A DNA stretch of 11,471 nucleotides from Suilimivivens sp964571145 (GTDB taxonomy: Bacteria; Bacillota; Clostridia; Lachnospirales; Lachnospiraceae): positions 1-11,471 of the forward strand of contig CAZNAP010000077.1 in the NCBI GenBank assembly GCA_964571145.1. Direction: 5' to 3'. The notes beneath the pieces were generated by a model. That model was not told the DNA's origin, made no database searches, and saw only the letters and a program-made list of their open reading frames with translations. A program made the translations under genes and the position numbers. The stretch's first letter is position 1. Every line of letters starts with the position of its first letter. Below are positions 5,252 through 11,471 of this stretch, piece after piece.

Positions 5252-7315
5252 ATGAAGAAATTTTTGAAATGGTTTTTAATTGTCATAGCAGTATTATTAG
5301 TTTTTTTCCTTTTGGTAGGAATGTTTTCTGAGGATGAGGAAGGTGGTGAATCCCCTTCAATAGATATGGTTGAAGAGGACAGTGAACCATCTTTGGAAAA
5401 CGAGGATGATATTGAGAATCTCGAAAATACGCCTCGCTATGCCCTTGAAAATACTGAGTATAGCACAGACGATACATGGGCTATTTATTGGTATCTGTGC
5501 GGAAGTGATTTGGAAAGTGAAGGCGGTGCAGCGACAGCCGATTTAGAAGAGCTGATACAAGTAACCCTGCCTGAAAATGTGCAGGTCGTAATTCAAACAG
5601 GAGGCGCCTATTCTTGGGAGAATGATTCCATAGATTCAGAATCTTTGGGAAGATATCTTTATGCTGGAGATGAGTTGCAATATTTGGAAAGTCAGAGTAT
5701 GGCCAGCATGGGTAAGGCAGATACGTTACAGGATTTCTTGGAATTTTGTAATGAAAATTATCCAGCAGATCATCAAGCAGTTATATTTTGGAATCATGGT
5801 GGCGGAAGTGTTTCAGGAGTAGCTTTTGACGAACTGTACGATTATGATTCTTTGACTTTAGGTGAAATGTATCAGGCTTTCTCAAATGTATATGAAGTGT
5901 CTTCAACAGACCAGCCGATTGAATTAATTGGTTTTGATACCTGCCTGATGTCAACAATTGATACAGCATACACATTTGCAGATGTAGCGAAATATATGGT
6001 TGCTTCAGAAGAGTTGGAACCCGGAAATGGCTGGTATTACTGTGGTTGGTTACAGGAACTGGCAGACCACCCGGATATGAACGGGGCACAGCTTGGCAGA
6101 GCAATTTGTGACAGCTTTGTAGAAGGATGCGAAATCGAGTGGACAGAGGATTCTATAACCCTTGCTGTTACTGATTTAAGTGCAGTACAACCGCTTTTGG
6201 TTGCTTATGATAATGTTGGTAAAGAAGCTCTAAAATCAGCCAGCGAAAATGAGACTTTCATTACTGAATTTGCAAGAAATGCCCGTTCAGCAGAAAACTA
6301 TGGCGGAAATTCTAAGGAAGAGGGCTATACCAACATGGTGGATTTGGGTGATTTAGTTCGAAATTCCCAAGATTTACTGCCGGAAACAAGTGATGCTTTG
6401 TTGAAATGTCTGGATACTTGTGTCATTTATAAAGTCAATGGTCCTTACAGAGAAAATTCAAGCGGACTGTCTTGTTATCACTCTTATAATGCAGATACAG
6501 AGGATTATCAAGGGTTTACTCGAGTGGGAGCCAGTGAGCCATTTAAATATTATTATGGGTATGGAATCAGCGGAAACTTGACTGCAGAGGGGCAGCAGTT
6601 CATAGAGGAAATGGGATACGAGGATTTGCCTGAGCTGCAAACTTTGGCTTCAAGCGGCTTGGAGGAGTATCCGATTGATTTGAACGAGGAAGGCTGCGCT
6701 GTACTGGATATCGGAGCAGATACCGCCAATATCTTACAGGCTGTCTACTTCCAATTAATGTATGTCAATGAAGAAGAAGATTTAATGATGTTGCTGGGAC
6801 GTGATAACAACCTGGTGGCAGATTGGGATAACGGTGTCTTCACAGATAACTTTTATGGCTATTGGGGAGCAATAGACGGTCATTTGGTCTATATGGAATT
6901 GGTAGATGAACAGGATGAATACAATATTTATGCAGTACCGATCTTATTAAATGGAGAAGAATATAATCTCCGTGTAGCTTATAATTATGCGGATGAAAGC
7001 TATAAGATTTTAGGTGCCAGAAAAGGCATTGATGATGTGGGAATGGCTGACAAAGAATTACGTAAATTGGAAGAAGGCGACGAAATCACTACGATTATGT
7101 ATGCTTCCTCTTATTCCGGAGATGATGATTTCGTAGAAGTAGAAAACGAGACTTTTACAGTATCCAAGGACACGAAATTTGAGGATCAAGAGATGGGAGA
7201 CGGTGAATTCGTGATGATGTTCGAAATGGTAGATATGCAGAATGAGTCAGCCTATTCAGATATTGTGACTTTCTATGTTGAGGGAGATGAAATTACCACC
7301 GAAGTATATGAATAA
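5252..7315 (+). CDS. Membrane-anchored clostripain-like (C11) cysteine protease
   Basis: This 687-aa protein belongs to peptidase family C11 (clan CD). Residues 8-24 form an N-terminal transmembrane anchor after KKFLKW, with no lipobox Cys, so the rest should face outward. A strongly acidic linker (27-70) leads to the caspase-like domain (about 74-440): TWAIYWYLCGSDLESEGG (75-92), the catalytic His182 in FWNHGGG, and the catalytic Cys231 in GFDTCLM, with Asp229 at the position implicated in the S1 pocket for basic residues. A C-terminal region of about 220 residues, rich in Asp, Glu and aromatics, is of unknown function. No Lys or Arg occurs between His182 and Cys231, where the characterised PmC11 is auto-cleaved. 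GAGGTGG lies 6 bases before the ATG. It is second in a cluster after the acidic lipoprotein. Targets are unknown. Confidence 0.92.
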   Translation: MKKFLKWFLIVIAVLLVFFLLVGMFSEDEEGGESPSIDMVEEDSEPSLENEDDIENLENTPRYALENTEYSTDDTWAIYWYLCGSDLESEGGAATADLEELIQVTLPENVQVVIQTGGAYSWENDSIDSESLGRYLYAGDELQYLESQSMASMGKADTLQDFLEFCNENYPADHQAVIFWNHGGGSVSGVAFDELYDYDSLTLGEMYQAFSNVYEVSSTDQPIELIGFDTCLMSTIDTAYTFADVAKYMVASEELEPGNGWYYCGWLQELADHPDMNGAQLGRAICDSFVEGCEIEWTEDSITLAVTDLSAVQPLLVAYDNVGKEALKSASENETFITEFARNARSAENYGGNSKEEGYTNMVDLGDLVRNSQDLLPETSDALLKCLDTCVIYKVNGPYRENSSGLSCYHSYNADTEDYQGFTRVGASEPFKYYYGYGISGNLTAEGQQFIEEMGYEDLPELQTLASSGLEEYPIDLNEEGCAVLDIGADTANILQAVYFQLMYVNEEEDLMMLLGRDNNLVADWDNGVFTDNFYGYWGAIDGHLVYMELVDEQDEYNIYAVPILLNGEEYNLRVAYNYADESYKILGARKGIDDVGMADKELRKLEEGDEITTIMYASSYSGDDDFVEVENETFTVSKDTKFEDQEMGDGEFVMMFEMVDMQNESAYSDIVTFYVEGDEITTEVYE

Positions 7316-7347
7316 GAACCCGGTAATTAGTGAAAAGGTATGTGTTA

Positions 7348-9174
7348 ATGACGATTTTATCAGTGGAAAACATAACAAAATCATACGGAGAAAGAATGCT
7401 TTTTGACAAGGCTTCCTTTTATTTGCAAGAGGGAGAAAAAGTCGGCGTGATTGGAATTAATGGAACCGGTAAATCCACCTTGTTAAAAATCATGGCCGGA
7501 TTGGAAGAACCTGATGAAGGAACCGTTACACAGGCAGGGCATGTGGTTTGTAGTTTTCTGCCGCAACATCCGATTTTTGAAGAAAAGGATACTGTTATTC
7601 AAGCAGTACTGCGAAGTCATGCAAAAAGTGGCTCTGCCGCAGAAAACATTGTAAATAAGGAAACAGAAGCAAAATCTATTTTAACAAAATTGGGTATGTG
7701 GGATTTTGAAGCCCTTTGCGGCACTCTTTCCGGCGGGCAGCGTAAAAGATTGGCCTTGGCAGCAGCATTACTGGCTCCTTCTGAAATCTTAATTTTAGAT
7801 GAACCCACAAACCATTTAGATAATGATATGAATGATTGGCTGGAGGAACAGCTGAAGAAAAGAACAGGCGCAGTGGTTATGGTTACCCATGACCGTTATT
7901 TCCTGGACAGTGTTTCCACACGAATTGTGGAGATTGATAAAGGTCATATTTATTCGTATGATGCTGCCTATTCGGGCTATTTAGCATTGAAAGCGGAGAG
8001 AGAGAATTCGATGCTGGCAAGCGAACGCAAACGGCAATCGATTTTGCGAAAGGAATTAGAGTGGGTTAAAAGAGGTGCTCAGGCTCGTTCCACCAAGCAA
8101 AAAGCTAGGCTGGAGCGTTATGAAGAACTGAAACAAACAGAAGCTCCGGTTGCAGATAGTAAAGTGGAAATGGGTTCTGCAGCCTCCCGTCTTGGAAAAA
8201 GCACCATAGAATTACAGCAAATCAGTAAGCGCTATGGAGATAAAATTCTGCTTAGTAATTTTACTTATGTATTTTTAAAGGATGATCGAATTGGCTTCAT
8301 CGGTCCCAATGGTTGCGGAAAAACCACATTGATGAAAATGCTGATTGGAACATGTCAGCCGGATAGTGGAAGTATTGCCATAGGTCAGACTGTGAAAATT
8401 GGCTACTATGCACAAGAAATCGGTGAATCAGAAATGCCTTCGGATAAAAAGGTTATTGATTATATTCGAGATGTGGCTGAATATGTGCAAACAAATGATG
8501 GAAGTGTGTCGGCATCTCAAATGTTGGAACGATTTCTTTTCGAAGGAAAAGATCAATATGGCTTGCTTGGAAAGCTTTCAGGAGGAGAACGCAGACGGTT
8601 GAATCTGTTGAAAGTGTTAATGGGTGCTCCTAATGTATTGCTGCTGGATGAACCTACCAATGACTTGGATATTACAACGCTGACGGTTCTGGAGGATTAT
8701 TTAGATAACTTTCCGGGAATTGTTGCGATTGTATCTCATGACAGATATTTTCTGGACAGAACGGTACGAAGAATTTTTGCATTTGAAGGAAATGGACAGA
8801 TTAAGCAGTATGAAGGCGGTTATACAGACTATCGAAATCGCAAAGAGGAAATGAATGCAGACACTACAATGCGGGTTTCGGCCAAATCGGCTGATAGCAA
8901 GGCGAAAGAAAAGAAAAATGATTGGAAAAAACCCTCAGCTAAGTTAAAGTTTTCTTTTCAGGAGCAAAGGGATTATGAAACGATTGAAGAGGAACTTGCC
9001 CAGATAGAAGATAAGATAGCAGCAATAGAGGAAGCCATTGCAGGAGCTGCAACAGATTTTGTGAAACTGAATAAATTAACGAATCAAAAGGAAGAATTAG
9101 AAACCTTACAGGAAGAAAAAATGAATCGCTGGATGTATCTGGAGGATTTGAAAGCAAAAATTGATGCACAATAA
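7348..9174 (+). CDS. ABC-F family ATPase, Uup-like
   Basis: This 608-aa soluble protein has two ABC nucleotide-binding domains in tandem and no membrane segments, the ABC-F layout. Relatives act on ribosomes in translation or antibiotic protection; Uup is also linked to DNA-structure processing and ribosome assembly. Domain 1 has Walker A GINGTGKST (36-44), LSGGQ (127-131), DEPTNHLD and His181. The linker (about 212-262) contains KRGAQARSTKQKAR, typical of Uup. Domain 2 has GPNGCGKTT (319-327), LSGGE (410-414), DEPTNDLD and His464. A charged tail and a C-terminal coiled coil (about 534-604) also fit Uup. I chose ATG 7348 because AAAGG lies 10 bases upstream and homologues start MTILSV-like; a GTG at 7330 would add six residues with no good binding site. 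It lies 32 bases after the protease gene, probably co-transcribed. Confidence 0.9.
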   Translation: MTILSVENITKSYGERMLFDKASFYLQEGEKVGVIGINGTGKSTLLKIMAGLEEPDEGTVTQAGHVVCSFLPQHPIFEEKDTVIQAVLRSHAKSGSAAENIVNKETEAKSILTKLGMWDFEALCGTLSGGQRKRLALAAALLAPSEILILDEPTNHLDNDMNDWLEEQLKKRTGAVVMVTHDRYFLDSVSTRIVEIDKGHIYSYDAAYSGYLALKAERENSMLASERKRQSILRKELEWVKRGAQARSTKQKARLERYEELKQTEAPVADSKVEMGSAASRLGKSTIELQQISKRYGDKILLSNFTYVFLKDDRIGFIGPNGCGKTTLMKMLIGTCQPDSGSIAIGQTVKIGYYAQEIGESEMPSDKKVIDYIRDVAEYVQTNDGSVSASQMLERFLFEGKDQYGLLGKLSGGERRRLNLLKVLMGAPNVLLLDEPTNDLDITTLTVLEDYLDNFPGIVAIVSHDRYFLDRTVRRIFAFEGNGQIKQYEGGYTDYRNRKEEMNADTTMRVSAKSADSKAKEKKNDWKKPSAKLKFSFQEQRDYETIEEELAQIEDKIAAIEEAIAGAATDFVKLNKLTNQKEELETLQEEKMNRWMYLEDLKAKIDAQ

Positions 9175-9191
9175 TACTGTGCATCAATTTT
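9157..9191. terminator. Bidirectional terminator between convergent genes
   Basis: AAAATTGATGCACA (9157-9170) and TGTGCATCAATTTT (9178-9191) form a perfect 14-bp stem with a 7-base loop. The TAA stop of the ABC-F gene (9172-9174) lies in the loop, so its last codons form one arm. The plus strand ends in UUUU and the minus strand in a five-U run, so it can terminate both the ABC-F cluster and the convergent GGDEF gene ending at 9201. Confidence 0.85.
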
Positions 9192-9200
9192 ATAGTTAGA

Positions 9201-11153
9201 TTAATCAGATAATACGTCGGATAAATTATGCTTATTAGCACGACCGCCAGTGTTTTCTTTATGATAGTATTCGGTTTTATTATGATACATGATTTCATCA
9301 GCCTGACGAATTGCTTCATCCAGAGACAATTGGTTGTTAGGTTCAATAATCAGACTGCCAATACTAATCGTGAGTTTATAGGGCAAAGACATTCTTGTGG
9401 TGCGATGTTTAAGTGATTGAATTACTTTTTCACGATAAACTGAGAATTGTTCATCGGTAACATCCGAACCAATGACTAAATATTCATCACCGCCAAATCG
9501 AATTTTCAGCCAATCCTGAGGTAAGTGCTTTTCAATAATTTCAGCTACAGTTTTAATTGCTAAATCGCCATGAAGATGTCCATAATCATCATTGATTGTT
9601 TTCATGGAATTGATATCTGCAAACATAACAACGGTATTACGATTGCACTTTTGGTTTTCTTCAAATAAAGAATACGCGGACTTCTTAAAGCCACGTCTGT
9701 TTAACAGTCCGGTAAGAGAATCCCGAATATACATTTCAGTAATCTTTTGATTCATTAGGGCAAAGGCATATTTCTCACAGAATTTAGCTAAGCCGTTGCT
9801 GATGCCCTTACTCCAGTCATAACACAATCTGTTGTCAATTAAGTCAAATGAATTCTTACCAACATAATAGCCCCAAACGGTGTCCTGAAAATGAAAAGGA
9901 ACAAAAACAAACATATCATTTTGATTGCTCAGCATACTTTTCGGAAAAAGCTGTTTCGTGTTCAGCATGGGTTCACAGGGGGCTTCCTTACCATCTTTTA
10001 GATTAATAATTACCCGCAACTCATCACTGTGCCCTTCTGTACGTGAAAAATTGGATTCCGGCAGTACATCAGTCGGAACAATATCTTTCTCCATCAAGAT
10101 ACAAAAATCAGAGCCTTCGATTTCGTGGTCTTCAATTAGGTAACTTCGGAATTTGTCCCATAGCAACTGAGGAACTTCGGTTTCAATAAAAATTTCTTCA
10201 ATATGACGTAAATGACGGTTGAAGGACAGCGTCATTTTTTGTTGATAAAATTTGTTCACACAATAATTACGCTGATTCATATCGGAAAAAGCCTGGAAGC
10301 CACAGCTTCCGCGTGGAATAACACTGGGAATCAGAATCTCTTTGGAGTCAACGGATTCGTGATTAATCAGCTTGAGAAGATGAAGAATGGCATCATGCCC
10401 CAAACAATCCCAACGGCAATTTACGGTAGAAAGAGAAGGGGTAAAGAGGGAAGCCACAGCGGTATCATCAAACCCCACGACAATTGTGTCTTCCGGTACA
10501 ATATAGCCATGCTTATGTAAGGCGGTAATGGCAGCGATGGCGCCTTCATCATTTACGCAGACGATTGCTTCGGGAAAAGGCTTTCCGTTTTCAATCATTT
10601 TCATGGTAGATTCATAGGCAAATTCGTAAGACCAGTTGCCATGACGGAAGAAGTTTTGTTTGTTTAATGCGATATTACTTTCTTTTAAAGCGTCTAAAAA
10701 GGCACGTTCTCGTTCCGCACTCTCTACATTATGGTCAGGTCCTCCAATATAGGAGAAGTTAGTAATTTTGTGTTTTTTGATTAAATGATTGACCATTTCG
10801 TGCATACCGGCATAGTTGTCGGTACCTACATAGTCGATGCCACTGACTTCATATTCCAAGCTGACCACAGGAATTTCGGCTTGTAATATTTTTTGTTTCT
10901 CCCGTTCCAGAATGCTTAAAGAGTTAAAAATGTTGGAACATAAAAGGACACCGTCAAAATCCTTATAATCAATCAGGTTGAATATGTTATATTCACCTTG
11001 ATTAAAGGCCGGTGTCTCATCATAATATCCGTAGCAAAGGAACAGATACAAATCAATCTGTTCATGTTTGATTGCTTCTCGTATGCCATCCAAAACTGCA
11101 AAAACATATTCAAATGCCCAGCCGGTTGTCAAAAGAGCAATTTTTTTCTTCAT
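9201..11153 (-). CDS. LacI-type sensor fused to GGDEF diguanylate cyclase domain
   Basis: This 650-aa protein should make c-di-GMP from two GTP in response to a small ligand. Residues 3-285 form a LacI/GalR-type periplasmic-binding domain: VGTDNYAGMHEMV (109-121), FSYIGGP (133-139), AERERAFLDAL (146-156), VCVNDEGAIAAITAL (198-212), VGFDD (226-230) and PRGSCG (280-285). It starts directly at the first beta strand, with no helix-turn-helix and no signal or transmembrane segment, so it is probably cytosolic and does not bind DNA. A linker or GAF-like region (about 300-470) leads to GGDEF (472-630): RDSLTGLLNRRG, FADINSMKTINDDYGHLHGD with metal-binding Asp513, the active loop GGDEY (554-558) and ADEIMYHNK. 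The inhibitory RxxD site is absent (PQDW instead). AGAGGAAG precedes the ATG. The ligand is probably a sugar, by family. Confidence 0.93.
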   Translation of the reverse strand: MKKKIALLTTGWAFEYVFAVLDGIREAIKHEQIDLYLFLCYGYYDETPAFNQGEYNIFNLIDYKDFDGVLLCSNIFNSLSILEREKQKILQAEIPVVSLEYEVSGIDYVGTDNYAGMHEMVNHLIKKHKITNFSYIGGPDHNVESAERERAFLDALKESNIALNKQNFFRHGNWSYEFAYESTMKMIENGKPFPEAIVCVNDEGAIAAITALHKHGYIVPEDTIVVGFDDTAVASLFTPSLSTVNCRWDCLGHDAILHLLKLINHESVDSKEILIPSVIPRGSCGFQAFSDMNQRNYCVNKFYQQKMTLSFNRHLRHIEEIFIETEVPQLLWDKFRSYLIEDHEIEGSDFCILMEKDIVPTDVLPESNFSRTEGHSDELRVIINLKDGKEAPCEPMLNTKQLFPKSMLSNQNDMFVFVPFHFQDTVWGYYVGKNSFDLIDNRLCYDWSKGISNGLAKFCEKYAFALMNQKITEMYIRDSLTGLLNRRGFKKSAYSLFEENQKCNRNTVVMFADINSMKTINDDYGHLHGDLAIKTVAEIIEKHLPQDWLKIRFGGDEYLVIGSDVTDEQFSVYREKVIQSLKHRTTRMSLPYKLTISIGSLIIEPNNQLSLDEAIRQADEIMYHNKTEYYHKENTGGRANKHNLSDVLSD

Positions 11154-11196
11154 TTATCTTCCTCTAAACAGACTATTTTTGATAGTTACTTATTTC

Positions 11197-11224
11197 ATTA
11201 TAGCACATTGATATTCCGTATCAA
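11197..11224 (-). promoter_or_regulatory. Extended -10 promoter of the GGDEF sensor gene
   Basis: On the minus strand, TTGATA (11224-11219) and a perfect TATAAT (11202-11197) are separated by 16 bases. TGC directly before the -10 gives TGCTATAAT, an extended -10. The start site would be near 11190, with a leader of about 37 bases containing the AGAGGAAG ribosome binding site (11165-11158). Confidence 0.75.
11208..11224. promoter_or_regulatory. Inverted repeat over the -35 of the GGDEF gene promoter
   Basis: TTGATA-N5-TATCAA is a perfect 6-bp inverted repeat covering the -35 and part of the spacer. A protein bound here would block RNA polymerase, so it is a candidate operator. The short arms partly coincide with the -35 consensus, so chance is possible. 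Confidence 0.35.
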
Positions 11225-11225
11225 C

Positions 11226-11368
11226 GAAATATCGCGTTCTATAAACGTGTTGTAAACAAGGTGCTTTTGTGTTAAGCTTTTAGCATACTGATGACATTTT
11301 AGAGATACAAAAAAACGAGTAAATTATAAAAAAAGAACGATATTTAGTGAACGTTCTGATCATGACAC
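11226..11368. other. AT-rich spacer with no recognisable gene
   Basis: This stretch upstream of the GGDEF gene promoter is AT-rich with stops in all frames. I see no RNA gene or strong promoter in it. GAACGTTC (11349-11356) is a perfect 8-bp palindrome. GTTCTGATCATGACA nearby could encode VLIMT, which resembles the fourth strand of a receiver domain, but in a different frame from the remnant that follows. Confidence 0.4.
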
Positions 11369-11422
11369 GCAGGAATGAATGCTCATTTATCGAAACCAAT
11401 TAATGTGGAAGAATTAAAAAAA
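11369..11422 (+). pseudogene. Remnant of a response-regulator receiver domain
   Basis: The frame reads AGMNAHLSKPINVEELKKG. AGMNAHLSKPI followed by an acidic helix start is a hallmark of the end of CheY-like receiver (REC) domains, where the Lys-Pro pair is conserved. Upstream the frame is closed by TGA at 11363, and downstream it runs into a repeat-like element and stops at 11459-11461. Only the last fifth of a REC domain remains, so I read it as the decayed end of a two-component or hybrid kinase gene. A 28-aa peptide from ATG 11375 is theoretically possible but lacks a ribosome binding site at proper spacing. The match is from motif memory over a short stretch. Confidence 0.45.
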
Positions 11423-11471
11423 GGTGCGAGCTGCGAAATCAGCATAGCTGATTTCCCCTAGCGAGTGGAAG
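11423..11471 (+). repeat. Hairpin-containing repeat-like element, cut by the right edge
   Basis: GAAATCAGC (11435-11443) and GCTGATTTC (11447-11455) form a perfect 9-bp stem with a 3-base ATA loop, flanked by direct GCGAG words at 11426-11430 and 11461-11465. It directly follows the receiver-domain remnant and is less AT-rich than the spacer. The look is that of a short dispersed intergenic element, but only one copy is visible and the right end is missing. Confidence 0.4.

Noticed and set aside
7330..7347. GTG at 7330 as the start of the ABC-F protein
   Set aside because: No ribosome binding site precedes it, while ATG 7348 has AAAGG upstream and gives the usual N-terminus of the family.
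8939..9346. 135-codon minus-strand open frame spanning the convergent junction
   Set aside because: It overlaps the ABC-F end, the terminator and the GGDEF gene end, and has no binding site or recognisable domain.
11349..11356. GAACGTTC palindrome as a TetR-type operator
   Set aside because: Eight bases of symmetry occur often by chance, no promoter or gene clearly uses it, and it lies in possible gene-remnant sequence.

Overview
The window reads as chromosomal DNA of a low-GC, Gram-positive anaerobe of the class Clostridia, most likely Lachnospiraceae or a close relative. The signs are AT-rich sequence, strong GGAGG-type ribosome binding sites, sigma-A-like promoters, Gram-positive lipoprotein signals, a clostripain-family (C11) protease, a BMP-family lipoprotein and a DUF5722-like surface protein. 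This placement is an inference from gene content; no rRNA or other phylogenetic marker is present. I see no tRNA, rRNA, CRISPR array, transposase or phage gene.

Layout, left to right. (1) Positions 1-94 hold two AT-rich inverted repeats and no gene. (2) A two-gene minus-strand operon: a BMP-family substrate-binding lipoprotein (1810-2997), then a secreted DUF5722-like protein with a clan GH-A-like catalytic Glu pair (95-1801). The second gene's ribosome binding site overlaps the first gene's stop codon. (3) A 168-base divergent promoter region, then a MATE efflux transporter on the plus strand (3166-4518). (4) A plus-strand cluster with its own good promoter: a small acidic lipoprotein (4665-5195), a membrane-anchored C11/clostripain-like cysteine protease (5252-7315) and a Uup-like ABC-F ATPase (7348-9174). 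(5) A perfect 14-bp hairpin that probably terminates transcription from both sides of a convergent junction. (6) A minus-strand gene (9201-11153) for a soluble protein joining a LacI/GalR-type sugar-binding sensor, without its DNA-binding domain, to a GGDEF diguanylate cyclase domain. It has a near-consensus extended -10 promoter with an inverted repeat over the -35. (7) Positions 11226-11471 hold a short sequence resembling the end of a response-regulator receiver domain, running into a hairpin-containing repeat-like element at the window edge.

How the genes may work together. Most products act at the cell surface: a ligand-binding lipoprotein with a glycosidase-like partner, and an acidic lipoprotein with a protease tethered by an equally acidic linker. 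The GGDEF protein would convert binding of a small ligand, probably a sugar, into c-di-GMP, a common regulator of surface properties. No regulatory link between these units can be shown from this sequence. The most interesting elements are the LacI-sensor/GGDEF fusion lacking a canonical I-site, the lipoprotein/C11 protease pair whose protease lacks Lys or Arg between its catalytic residues, the GH-like protein coupled to a BMP lipoprotein without transporter genes in view, and the receiver-domain remnant at the right edge.
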